A DNA stretch of 64,000 nucleotides from Alloprevotella sp. (GTDB lineage Bacteria > Bacteroidota > Bacteroidia > Bacteroidales > Muribaculaceae), in the NCBI GenBank assembly GCA_023663135.1, contig JAMPIE010000008.1, positions 37,593 to 101,592 on the forward strand, in the 5' to 3' direction. Positions 46,068-53,567 of this stretch are shown here, piece after piece. Every line of letters starts with the position of its first letter. Position 1 is the first letter of the stretch. The notes under the pieces were generated by a model that was given only the letters and a program-made list of their open reading frames with translations, had not been told where the DNA came from and did not search any database. A program made the position numbers and the translations under genes.

Positions 46068-46876
46068 CCATAGGGGTCGTTATCTCCACCTACAACCAGC
46101 CCGACTGGCTCGCAAAGACCCTCACCGGCTACCTCTACCAGACTCGTCGCCCCGATGAGATAATCATCGCCGACGACGGCTCCGGGCCGGAGACTCGCGC
46201 CGTCATCGACCGGTTCAGAGCCCTCCTCCCCATCAAGCACGCCTGGCACCCCGACGACGGCTTCCGAAAGACCATAATTCTCAACCGAGCCCTTCTCCTC
46301 TCCTCCGCCGACTACCTCATCTTCACCGATGGCGACTGCATCCCCCGCGCCGACTTCGTAGAGACCCACATGCGCAATGCTCGCCGCCGACGCTTTGTCT
46401 CAGGCGGCTACCTCAAGCTCCCCCTCGACATCAGCCGCGACATCACCCCCGACGACATCGCCGCCGCCCGCCCCTTCAGCGCCCCATGGCTCCTCTCCCA
46501 AGGCATGAGGCGCTCCTTCAAGCTCACAAAGCTCTCCCCACGCCGCTGGCTCTCCCGCCTCCTCGACAGAGTCACCACCGCCCGGGCCTCCTGGAACGGC
46601 TGCAACTCCTCAGGATGGCGCGCCGACATCATTGCCGCCGGCGGCTTTGACGAGCGCATGGCCTATGGCGGGGAAGACCGCGAGCTCGGCGAGCGGCTCA
46701 CAAACGCCGGCATCAGAGGCCAACAGCGCCGCTACGAGGCCATCGTTGTCCACCTCGACCACGGCCGGCCCTACCGCAACGCCGAGGCCATGGCCGCCAA
46801 CGACCAGATCCGACGCGAGACGCGCCGACTGCGCCTCACCCACACTTCCCACGGCCTCAATCACACCGGCCAATAG
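46064..46876 (+). CDS. Family 2 glycosyltransferase with chondroitin-synthase-like C-terminal block
   Basis: This 270-residue GT-A protein has VVISTYNQPDWL at the N-terminus, the metal-binding TDGDC motif (DxD type) and a C-terminal GGEDRELGERL block of the Glyco_transf_7C type. No membrane segment is visible, so it is cytoplasmic or peripheral. It would transfer a sugar in surface polysaccharide or glycolipid assembly; donor and acceptor are unknown. The 4-base overlap with the exported GH97 enzyme is unexpected because the two act in different compartments. Confidence 0.88.
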   Translation: MTIGVVISTYNQPDWLAKTLTGYLYQTRRPDEIIIADDGSGPETRAVIDRFRALLPIKHAWHPDDGFRKTIILNRALLLSSADYLIFTDGDCIPRADFVETHMRNARRRRFVSGGYLKLPLDISRDITPDDIAAARPFSAPWLLSQGMRRSFKLTKLSPRRWLSRLLDRVTTARASWNGCNSSGWRADIIAAGGFDERMAYGGEDRELGERLTNAGIRGQQRRYEAIVVHLDHGRPYRNAEAMAANDQIRRETRRLRLTHTSHGLNHTGQ

Positions 46877-46902
46877 TGATTAGGAATTTTTTTGTCTCAG
46901 AG

Positions 46903-46914
46903 TGTAACCTTTTG
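46903..46914 (+). promoter_or_regulatory. Possible ECF-type -35 element upstream of the sigma operon
   Basis: TGTAACCTTTTG carries an AACC core of the kind bound by ECF sigma factors, placed about 58 bases before the first gene of an operon that encodes one. It does not fit the housekeeping TAnnTTTG box exactly. Autoregulation is inference. Confidence 0.3.
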
Positions 46915-46971
46915 CGGCCATCTGCATCTTTAGGATAGAAACCTCTTCTATAACACTCCACATCCTGAGAT

Positions 46972-47808
46972 ATGAAATTCTTAATCACCTTCATCTCATC
47001 CATGCTCCTCCTCCTCACAATGGCAGGATGCAGCCTGGACTCCTTGTCCCAGATTGAACCCTCTTATGGCGAGCGACACAATTTTGAGGCCGAGGTGTCG
47101 AGGGCAGTCCGTCGGGCGGTCCATACCCCCGGCATCGACAATGGCTCAACGATCATTGTCACATCAAAAGGCGACACCTTAGTGGCTCCCACCGACTCTA
47201 CCCTCCGCGCCGCCGACATACGGACGGTCTATGTCACCATCGAGTCCCCCGTCTACCCCAAGCGCATCTCTCGAAGCGCCCTGGAGATGATTACAATAGC
47301 GTCGGTCATTGCGGCCATTGCCCTCTTTATCTTCCTCATCCTCTTAGGGGTGTTTATCATCGTCATTCGCCGCCAACATGGGCGCAACAAGGCCATTAAC
47401 CACGCCATCGATCAAGGATATGAGCTTCCCGAAGCTTTCTTCACCGGCGCGCCTAAGGCTCCGGCGGTGACTGTCAATCAAGTGGTTGCCGAGCCTGCGA
47501 CAGAGGCTTGTGCCTCAGAGCCTGCACAGCCCTCAGTCGGCGAGTGTCCGCCGCCGCCCCCTTCGGCCAATGAGCGTGTGTTTGACACGGATGCAGTCAA
47601 GGATGCCTTCCGGAGCGCCACTAAGGTATCTGCCGTCCCCTCCCTCAGAGACCTCCGCAACGGCGTGATTCTCATTGGCTTTGGCATTGTGCTCTTCCTT
47701 TTCCTTGCCATCACTCATGCAGCGGGAGCGGGCTTCCTGGCCGGCGGCTCACTGGCCGTCCTCGGCATAGCCAAGCTCCTGACATATTTCTTCACCAAGC
47801 GTCTCTGA
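46972..47808 (+). CDS. Membrane protein with C-terminal DUF6249-like region, linked to ECF sigma factor
   Basis: This 278-residue protein has an N-terminal signal or lipoprotein-like segment ending MAGC, a polar region, one membrane span (about 108-133, IASVIAAIALFIFLILLGVFIIVI), a long proline- and glutamate-rich linker and two further hydrophobic segments at the C-terminus. I recognise the overall type as the DUF6249 membrane proteins found beside Bacteroidetes ECF sigma genes. A sensing or sigma-controlling role is inferred from position. The sigma gene starts 10 bases after its stop. Confidence 0.65.
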   Translation: MKFLITFISSMLLLLTMAGCSLDSLSQIEPSYGERHNFEAEVSRAVRRAVHTPGIDNGSTIIVTSKGDTLVAPTDSTLRAADIRTVYVTIESPVYPKRISRSALEMITIASVIAAIALFIFLILLGVFIIVIRRQHGRNKAINHAIDQGYELPEAFFTGAPKAPAVTVNQVVAEPATEACASEPAQPSVGECPPPPPSANERVFDTDAVKDAFRSATKVSAVPSLRDLRNGVILIGFGIVLFLFLAITHAAGAGFLAGGSLAVLGIAKLLTYFFTKRL

Positions 47809-47818
47809 CCCTACGGAG

Positions 47819-48349
47819 ATGACCTCCCTCCAGGAAATAAGCCTGATTGCCCAATGCGTGGCAGCCGACGACCGCCGCGCCTTCGGGGAGCTGGTGGATC
47901 ATTACTCCACCCCACTGAGGCGTTTCCTGCTCGGCCTCGTCGGGGGAGATGAGGCCTTGGCCGACGATCTGGCTCAGGAGACTTTCCTCAAAGCCTACCT
48001 TGCCATCAGGTCGCTCGAGGGGGTCACTCGCTTCAAGACCTGGCTCTTCCGCATCGCCTACCGCGAGTTTCTCACCCATCTGAGGCGCGAGCGCCCGACG
48101 GAGTCTATCGACCTCGTTGACCTGGCTGAGGATGAGCCGGATGAGCCCGCCGTGAGCCACTCCTCTCTCGCCGAAGCCATCATGTCGCTCCCCGAGGCGC
48201 AGAGGGCAGCCGTCCAGCTCTTTTACTACGAAGATTTTTCCATTGCCCGCATCGCTGCCATCACAGGCCGCCCTCAAGGCACCATTAAGGTTTATCTGAG
48301 CCGAGCGCGCTCGCGCCTGGCCTCTTTGCTTGAAAAGAAACACCGCTGA
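47819..48349 (+). CDS. ECF RNA polymerase sigma factor
   Basis: This 176-residue sigma-70 family protein has region 2 (DHYSTPLRRFLLGLVGG, ADDLAQETFLKAYLAI, TWLFRIAYREFLTHLRR) and region 4 (LPEAQRAAVQLFYYEDFSIARIA, with GRPQGTIKVYLSRARSRL). Regions 1 and 3 are absent, as in all ECF factors. It directs RNA polymerase to a dedicated promoter set, probably including its own operon. It lies between two membrane-protein genes that may control it. Confidence 0.94.
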   Translation: MTSLQEISLIAQCVAADDRRAFGELVDHYSTPLRRFLLGLVGGDEALADDLAQETFLKAYLAIRSLEGVTRFKTWLFRIAYREFLTHLRRERPTESIDLVDLAEDEPDEPAVSHSSLAEAIMSLPEAQRAAVQLFYYEDFSIARIAAITGRPQGTIKVYLSRARSRLASLLEKKHR

Positions 48350-48358
48350 TTATTCCCT

Positions 48359-48691
48359 ATGAATACAAGACATAACAAGGAGATAGACAATGAGATAAGG
48401 CAGCAGCTTCGCGCTCAGCAGAGGCCGCTTAGGAATGACCCCTGGTTTACTCGCCGAGTGGCAAACCGCCTGCCCCGGAAGCGCCCGCCGCTGGTGAGCC
48501 TGCCCGAGGCTGCGGCCTTCTTAGCGGTGCTCGCCTCTTCGGCCATCGTGGCTGTGTGTGAGATAGACAGGGCCATGTCGCTCCCATCCGGCGACACATT
48601 CAATCCAGCCACGCTCTTGGCGGCCGGAGCGATGGCCGCCGTGGCCACTCTCTACATTGCCGTGCCGGTGGTGCGACGTTGCCTCCTATAG
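48359..48691 (+). CDS. Small membrane protein, putative anti-sigma factor (DUF5056-like)
   Basis: This 110-residue protein has a polar N-terminus (IDNEIRQQLRAQQRPLRNDPWFTRRVANRLP) followed by two hydrophobic segments (about 48-67 and 84-103). The layout, a cytoplasmic helix-rich domain plus membrane anchor directly after an ECF sigma gene, fits an anti-sigma factor. I place it near DUF5056 from its N-terminal pattern. The binding role is inference. It converges with rluD, 7 bases away. Confidence 0.65.
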   Translation: MNTRHNKEIDNEIRQQLRAQQRPLRNDPWFTRRVANRLPRKRPPLVSLPEAAAFLAVLASSAIVAVCEIDRAMSLPSGDTFNPATLLAAGAMAAVATLYIAVPVVRRCLL

Positions 48692-48698
48692 GGCAGTC

Positions 48699-49796
48699 TT
48701 ATCGGTGCTCCTGCGCCGAGACATATGTGCGCCATCGCTCTATGAGCGTAGACATATCTTCGGGGATGGGGGCCTCGAAAAACATCTCGTGTCCCGACCG
48801 GGGGTGGACAAACCCGAGGGTACGGGCATGGAGGGCCTGTCGCGGACATATCTCCATACAATTGGATATAAAGCGGTTGTAAGACGCTGAGCGCACTCCG
48901 CGCAATATCTCGTCGCCCCCATAGCGGGCATCGGCAAAGAGGGGATGGCCCAGATGACGCATATGGACGCGTATCTGATGGGTGCGCCCTGTCTCGAGCA
49001 CACATTTCACCAGCGCCACATGCAGCAGCGGCTCAATCACCTCATAGTGTGTCACGGCATGTTTCCCCTCCTCTCCTCCCGAGGGGAAGACGGCCATGCG
49101 GAGACGGTCGCGGAGGTCGCGTCCTATGTTGGTCTCCACTCGCCCCTTCGGCGGCTCAGGGATGCCCCACACCAAGGCCACATATTCTCTTTTAGTGGTC
49201 TTGTCAAAAAACTGTCGGCCGAGTGCGGTCTTGGCGTCGGGGGTCTTGGCCACGACGAGCAGCCCCGATGTATCTTTGTCGATGCGGTGGACCAGGCCCA
49301 TGCGCGGGTCGGAGGCGTCATAGCCCGGCGTGTCTTTGAAGTGCCAGGCCAAGGCATTGACCAGAGTGCCGTTATAATTGCCGTGGCCGGGGTGTACCAC
49401 CATCCCCGCCGGCTTGTTGACCACCAAGAGGTCGTCGTCTTCATATACTATGTCGAGCGGGATATCCTCGGCCGTTATCTCAAGCTCATATCGCGGGCGA
49501 TCCATGACGACAGTGATCACGTCGAGCGGCTTCACACGATAATTGCTCTTCACCGGGCACCCGTTCACTAAGATACACCCGGCTTCGGCGGCCTGCTGGA
49601 TGCGATTGCGCGAGCTCTGCTTCCCCATCATGGCCACCAGATACTTGTCAACCCTCAATAGGGCCTGGCCCTTGTCGGCCACGAAGCGAAAGTGCTCATA
49701 CATCTCGCGCTCCCCCTCCCCGCCCGAGTCGGCATCGAGGAGGTCGGCCATGTCGGCGTCTATCTCGCCGGGCGTCATCATCATCTGCTCTTCCAT
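48699..49796 (-). CDS. rluD: 23S rRNA pseudouridine synthase, RluD family
   Basis: This 365-residue protein should make pseudouridines in helix 69 of 23S rRNA. It has an acidic N-terminal extension (about 1-35), an S4 RNA-binding domain (about 46-95) and the catalytic domain with H170-R-I-D-K-D-T-S-G, where D173 is the catalytic Asp, followed by RTHQIRVHMRHLGHPLFAD. The gene starts 9 bases after the PASTA protein stop on the minus strand, so the two form an operon. Confidence 0.93.
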   Translation of the reverse strand: MEEQMMMTPGEIDADMADLLDADSGGEGEREMYEHFRFVADKGQALLRVDKYLVAMMGKQSSRNRIQQAAEAGCILVNGCPVKSNYRVKPLDVITVVMDRPRYELEITAEDIPLDIVYEDDDLLVVNKPAGMVVHPGHGNYNGTLVNALAWHFKDTPGYDASDPRMGLVHRIDKDTSGLLVVAKTPDAKTALGRQFFDKTTKREYVALVWGIPEPPKGRVETNIGRDLRDRLRMAVFPSGGEEGKHAVTHYEVIEPLLHVALVKCVLETGRTHQIRVHMRHLGHPLFADARYGGDEILRGVRSASYNRFISNCMEICPRQALHARTLGFVHPRSGHEMFFEAPIPEDMSTLIERWRTYVSAQEHR

Positions 49797-49805
49797 GGCC
49801 TGATG

Positions 49806-50468
49806 TCAGATGCGGTCGGGGTCAAAGATGTCGGCGCCCTCAGCCTCCTCGGCGCGAGCCTCGGCCTCATGAGCCAGCGAGTCAACGAGCTCGTTGACCG
49901 GGCCGCTGCTCACCTCAAGGGTCACCCTTGAAGTGACGGGCACTCTCATGCCGGGAGCGGCGCGGCGTCCGTCGACCGTCATCCCCATCACCAGGTCTTT
50001 ATACTCGCCCGGGACCACCACCGTCGATATCGAGTTGATGCCGATGCCCATGAGCATGGCGCGTGCCTGGCGCTCCGAGACGTCGGTCACCTTAGGCAGC
50101 CCCACCATCTTGGGCGTAAAGGCGGTGATGGTCAGATACACCTCGCGCCCGGACTTTACCGTCGACCCCTCTTTGGGGCTTTGGTCGGTCACGGTCCCGG
50201 GAGCCTTGGTGGTGTCATAGACCGAGTCGAGCAGCTCCACGTGGAAGCCCCGACCCTCAAGCTGGGCAGCGGCCGCGTTATAGCTCATGCCGGTCACGGG
50301 CGGTATCTGCGTCTCATCGCCGTGGGCCGTCCATATCCCGAGCCACGACAGCGCCAGCCACACAATGGCAAAGCCGGCGGCAATGATGCAGCAAAGGTTG
50401 ATGAGCAGGGCTCGCCAAAAGGGGCTCTCCCCCTTGCCGGCTTTCTTTTGTGGCTTCTCCTCGGTCAT
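49806..50468 (-). CDS. Membrane-anchored PASTA-domain protein
   Basis: This 220-residue protein has a short cytoplasmic N-terminus rich in Lys and Glu, one membrane span (about 23-44) and two PASTA domains (starting IPPVTGMSYNAAAAQLE and LPKVTDVSERQARAML) exposed to the periplasm, then an acidic tail. PASTA domains bind peptidoglycan precursors. No kinase domain is attached. The pairing with rluD is common in Bacteroidetes. The start at 50468 is chosen because the upstream extension overlaps the promoter box. Confidence 0.85.
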   Translation of the reverse strand: MTEEKPQKKAGKGESPFWRALLINLCCIIAAGFAIVWLALSWLGIWTAHGDETQIPPVTGMSYNAAAAQLEGRGFHVELLDSVYDTTKAPGTVTDQSPKEGSTVKSGREVYLTITAFTPKMVGLPKVTDVSERQARAMLMGIGINSISTVVVPGEYKDLVMGMTVDGRRAAPGMRVPVTSRVTLEVSSGPVNELVDSLAHEAEARAEEAEGADIFDPDRI

Positions 50469-50503
50469 GTTTGTAGGATGGGTGTTTTGGGTGGTTGTTG
50501 CCG

Positions 50504-50511
50504 CAAAATTA
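50504..50511 (-). promoter_or_regulatory. Minus-strand TAnnTTTG box for the PASTA-rluD operon
   Basis: CAAAATTA on the plus strand reads TAATTTTG on the minus strand, 35 bases before the PASTA protein start. Confidence 0.5.
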
Positions 50512-50609
50512 CAAATAATGCTCCACTCCATCACCATATTTTTTCAATTATACGCCCCCTTTTTTTAATTATACACCCTCATCTCTGCCTGTTATTTCAC
50601 AATAATGAT

Positions 50610-50617
50610 TACCTTTG
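50610..50617 (+). promoter_or_regulatory. TAnnTTTG promoter box of bamD
   Basis: TACCTTTG lies 74 bases before the chosen bamD start. An in-frame ATG at 50605 lies upstream of the likely transcription start and can be excluded. Confidence 0.5.
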
Positions 50618-50691
50618 CATGGTCAAAGACGCGCCGCAGCCCCTGCGCCGCCCATTGGCCATGTCGCTCTCCACCCCTTAACCATCACGCT

Positions 50692-51504
50692 TTGAGACAG
50701 TTTCACCACCTCCTGCTGATGCTTCTTGCCGCTGTGGCCCTCACGGGCTGCACGGAGTATCAGCGCATACTCAAGTCAACCGACACCGACGCCAAGCTTG
50801 CCTTTGCCCGCAAGGCCTTCGATGAGAAGCGCTATGTCCAGGCTTCGACAGTCCTCTCCGACATAGCCATGTCGCTCCGAGGCTCCGAGAAGGCCGAGGA
50901 TGCCCTCTATCTCCTCGCCCTCTCTTATTACGAAAACAAAGACTATCTCAACTCGGGCGTCTGCTTCAAGCAATATTATCAGCGCTACCCCAAAGGGAAG
51001 TACACCGAGCTTGCCCGCTTCTACTCCGGCTACGGCTACTACCTCGAGAGCCCCGACCCCCAGCTCGACCAGAGCGACACCATGAAGGGCATCGAGGAGC
51101 TCCAAGGCTTTATCGACTATTTCCCCCGCTCCGACAGGGTCAACATTGCCCAAAACGCCATCTTTGAGCTCCAAGACAAGCTCACTCTCAAGCAGCTCCA
51201 AAACGCCCAGCTCTATTACAACCTCGGATATTTCCTCACCAACAACAACTACGAGAGCGCAATCATCGTGGCCCAAAACGCCATCAAAGACTACCCCTAC
51301 TCCCGCTATAAGGAAGACCTCGAGATGCTCATCCTCAAGAGCCGCTACCAGGAAGCCAAGGCCTCTATCAACGAGAAAAAGGCCGACCGCTACCGCGAGG
51401 TGCTCGACGAATATTACTCATTTGTCAACAACTATCCCGACTCCCCCATGCGCGACGAGGCCGACCGCATTGCCAAGATTGCCCGCGCTCATGTCAGCGA
51501 ATAA
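50692..51504 (+). CDS. bamD: Outer-membrane assembly lipoprotein BamD
   Basis: BamD is the essential lipoprotein partner of BamA in inserting outer-membrane barrels. The 270 residues start with a lipoprotein signal (lipobox LTGC) and continue with TPR-type helical pairs (ALYLLALSYYENKDYLNSG, YYQRYPKGKYTELARFYSG). The start chosen is TTG 50692, which gives a normal signal peptide. The upstream ATG at 50605 adds 29 unlikely residues and overlaps the promoter box. It is followed by rpoZ, the usual Bacteroidales order. Confidence 0.9.
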   Translation: MRQFHHLLLMLLAAVALTGCTEYQRILKSTDTDAKLAFARKAFDEKRYVQASTVLSDIAMSLRGSEKAEDALYLLALSYYENKDYLNSGVCFKQYYQRYPKGKYTELARFYSGYGYYLESPDPQLDQSDTMKGIEELQGFIDYFPRSDRVNIAQNAIFELQDKLTLKQLQNAQLYYNLGYFLTNNNYESAIIVAQNAIKDYPYSRYKEDLEMLILKSRYQEAKASINEKKADRYREVLDEYYSFVNNYPDSPMRDEADRIAKIARAHVSE

Positions 51505-51543
51505 TCCCACCCCACCCGAAACAGTATAAGCGTACATCATCAT

Positions 51544-51882
51544 ATGGACTACAAGAAATCTAACGCTCCACTCAACACCCAGCCCCACGACCTCATCGAC
51601 CTCTCAGGCCAGACCGGCAACATATACGAGACCGTCTGCGTCATCGCCCGCCGCTCCAACCAGATTGCCATCGAGATGAAACACGACCTGGAAAAGAAGC
51701 TCCAGGAATTTGCCGCCATCAACGACAATCTCGAAGAAGTGACCGAAAACCGCGAGCAGATCGAGATCTCCAAATACTACGAGAAGCTCCCCAAGCCCAC
51801 CCTCATCGCCACTCAAGAGTATGTCGACGAAAAGCTCTACTTCCGCAATCCCACCAAAGAAAAAGCCGCCCTCGACGACTAA
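51544..51882 (+). CDS. rpoZ: RNA polymerase omega subunit (Bacteroidetes type)
   Basis: This 112-residue protein begins MDYKKSNAP and contains NIYETVCVIARRSNQIAIE, ENREQIEISKYYEKLPKPTL and ATQEYVDEKLYFRNP, the pattern of Bacteroidetes omega subunits (Rpb6/omega fold). It helps assemble RNA polymerase. It lies 39 bases after bamD and ends shortly before a strong terminator. Confidence 0.9.
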   Translation: MDYKKSNAPLNTQPHDLIDLSGQTGNIYETVCVIARRSNQIAIEMKHDLEKKLQEFAAINDNLEEVTENREQIEISKYYEKLPKPTLIATQEYVDEKLYFRNPTKEKAALDD

Positions 51883-51902
51883 CCTCCCCACACACATATA
51901 TC

Positions 51903-51954
51903 AGCGCCGGTTGCCATGTCCCCTATCATCTCGACAACCGGCGCTGCTTTTTTT
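51903..51954 (+). terminator. Intrinsic terminator of the bamD-rpoZ operon
   Basis: An 11-bp perfect stem, AGCGCCGGTTG (51903-51913) with CAACCGGCGCT (51935-51945), is followed by a run of seven T. The loop is 21 bases. Confidence 0.88.
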
Positions 51955-51970
51955 ATCTACCTACCTGTCT

Positions 51971-52362
51971 ATGTTTACACGGGTTCTTGCCCTCATTCTT
52001 GCCTCAGCCCTCTTTTTTTATCTCCCGGCACCTGCCCGGAAGACTGAAGCCAGCCCCATGGCTATCAACCGCGACAAGGCCACGAGCATATTGCTTCCGG
52101 GCGAGTTTACCATCAAGGGACGCCTCGAGGGTTATGACCCCGCCACCCACCCCACGACGCTCACCCTGATGCTTGAGGACAATCTCACCGGCGACAGCTA
52201 TGAGAGAGTGCTTCCGGTCGGCCCCGACGGCTCTTTCGGACGCACCCTCACCATCCCCTCCTCCCGACAGATTACTACCTCGGATTTGCCACCGAGGCAA
52301 TAGCGGCCGACTCTTTCTACGACTTTATCGACCTCCTCCATTCCCATTCCCTGTCTGAGTAA
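51971..52362 (+). pseudogene. Secreted-protein fragment, frameshifted
   Basis: The first frame (51971-52303) encodes a signal peptide (MFTRVLALILASALFFYLPA) and GEFTIKGRLEGYDPATHPTT, then a strand-rich stretch ending YERVLPVGPDGSFGRTL. Soon after, near 52260-52280, the protein-like reading switches frame to DYYLGFATEAIAADSFYDFI and ends at 52360-52362. I do not recognise the family. Loss of frame and short length suggest a decayed gene. Confidence 0.5.
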
Positions 52363-52410
52363 TTCCGTTGAATGACGGTGCAAATATGTTCTTTTGCATG
52401 TCATGCTCAT

Positions 52411-52509
52411 ATGCTGAGTGGTGAATATGCCGGTCACATGGAGTGCCATATCCAAGGAGATTACCTGCTAATCTATATTGACGTCGATTTGACTTTTCGC
52501 CCTGACTAA
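52411..52509 (+). pseudogene. Remnant of a YafQ/RelE-type toxin
   Basis: This short frame of 32 residues reads MLSGEYAGHMECHIQGDYLL and then IYIDVD. That is the C-terminal core of YafQ-type RelE-family toxins, which usually show LxGxxxGxRECHIxPDWLLIY. The N-terminal half and any antitoxin gene are missing, so it is a dead fragment of a toxin-antitoxin locus. Confidence 0.55.
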
Positions 52510-52538
52510 GCGTTGGGACATTTTCTCGTGGGCGGGGG

Positions 52539-53528
52539 TCAGCGCTTGCCGGGGGCTTTGGGTCGGGGCGGTGCCATGAGCCATGAGGCGATGGCGCCGC
52601 CTCCGCGGCCGGCGAGGAGCGTCGAGAGGTAGGCCAGACGGCAGGTCAGTTTGTCGCGCCGGCTTTTTGACGTGTCTATGGCTGCGGCCATTAGAGCCTC
52701 TGCATGGGTCATATCCTTTTCGCGGGCCAAGAGGGCAGCCACGATGGCCATCCGTGCGGAGTGGTAGCGGAGGTCTTGCATGCGCTCGGCGGCGGCTAAG
52801 TGACGGCGTGTCTTCTGCAGGGCTTTAATCAACGTCGGTGCATCTTTGGAGTAGGAGCTGCCGGTAATCGACCCGGGCGTCGGGAGCGATACAGCCGTGG
52901 GCTCGCCACAGAGTTTGTGGGGCGAGCGTGCCTCCAGGATGAGCCTCACTCCGAGCTCATAGTCGTTCCAGCGCGGGAGCTCATCGTCCCATCCCCCTGC
53001 GCGCCTGAGCAGCGAGTGGCGGACGGCAAAGCGGGGCGTGGCCAGCGCTGAATGGAATATCTGGGCGCGCATGAGAGGCGCGTCGCCGGCCACCGATTTC
53101 ACCGCGGTCCACCCCTGGCTGTCGCGTATGGCCAAGTCGAAATAGAGAAGGTCGGTCGAAGGCTCGCGCTCTGCCTCGGCGGCTATCCGCTCTATGTGGC
53201 GGGGGAGCATGATGTCGTCTGAGTCAAAAAACATAAGCCAGTCATCATCTCCCATCCCGGCCTCTATGGCAAGGGCCACTCCGGCATTACGGGCTGCCGA
53301 CGCGCCCGGCCGAGGCTCGGCCCCGACGATGGTGTTGACCTCGGGATGGGCAGCGGCCCAGTCACGGGCTGCGGCAAGCGAGCCGTCGGTCGACCCATTG
53401 TCAACCACGACGAGCATGTCGGGCAGACGAGTCTGCGCCGCCAGGGTGTCGAGAGTGCGCGTAAGGAGTCCCCGGCGGTCCTTGACCGGAATCACGAGGA
53501 TAATCCTCGCCTTGTTTGTTTGAGCCAT
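52539..53528 (-). CDS. Family 2 glycosyltransferase
   Basis: This 329-residue GT-A protein has VIPVKDRRGLLTRTLDTLAAQ, VVVDNGSTDGS and the DxD-type motif FFDSDDI, then a domain with RRAGGWDDELPRWNDYELG. No membrane segment is evident. It would act in surface glycan assembly, with donor and acceptor unknown. It diverges from the next glycosyltransferase gene. Its start codon lies only 4 bases downstream of a TAnnTTTG box, so its mRNA is probably leaderless. Confidence 0.88.
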   Translation of the reverse strand: MAQTNKARIILVIPVKDRRGLLTRTLDTLAAQTRLPDMLVVVDNGSTDGSLAAARDWAAAHPEVNTIVGAEPRPGASAARNAGVALAIEAGMGDDDWLMFFDSDDIMLPRHIERIAAEAEREPSTDLLYFDLAIRDSQGWTAVKSVAGDAPLMRAQIFHSALATPRFAVRHSLLRRAGGWDDELPRWNDYELGVRLILEARSPHKLCGEPTAVSLPTPGSITGSSYSKDAPTLIKALQKTRRHLAAAERMQDLRYHSARMAIVAALLAREKDMTHAEALMAAAIDTSKSRRDKLTCRLAYLSTLLAGRGGGAIASWLMAPPRPKAPGKR

Positions 53529-53532
53529 AGCG

Positions 53533-53540
53533 CAAAGGTA
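53533..53540 (-). promoter_or_regulatory. Minus-strand TAnnTTTG box, leaderless arrangement
   Basis: CAAAGGTA reads TACCTTTG on the minus strand and ends 4 bases before the start codon (53528-53526). Transcription would start at or near the ATG. Confidence 0.6.
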
Positions 53541-53552
53541 GCGATTTTTTTT

Positions 53553-53560
53553 TACCTTTG
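53553..53560 (+). promoter_or_regulatory. Plus-strand TAnnTTTG box, near-leaderless arrangement
   Basis: TACCTTTG ends 7 bases before the ATG at 53568. It is an exact mirror of the minus-strand box 12 bases away. Confidence 0.6.
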
Positions 53561-53567
53561 CGGTAAT

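Noticed and set aside
48657..48890. Plus-strand open frame of 77 codons opposite the end of rluD
   Set aside because: It overlaps the anti-sigma gene end and the rluD C-terminus, both supported, and has no motif.
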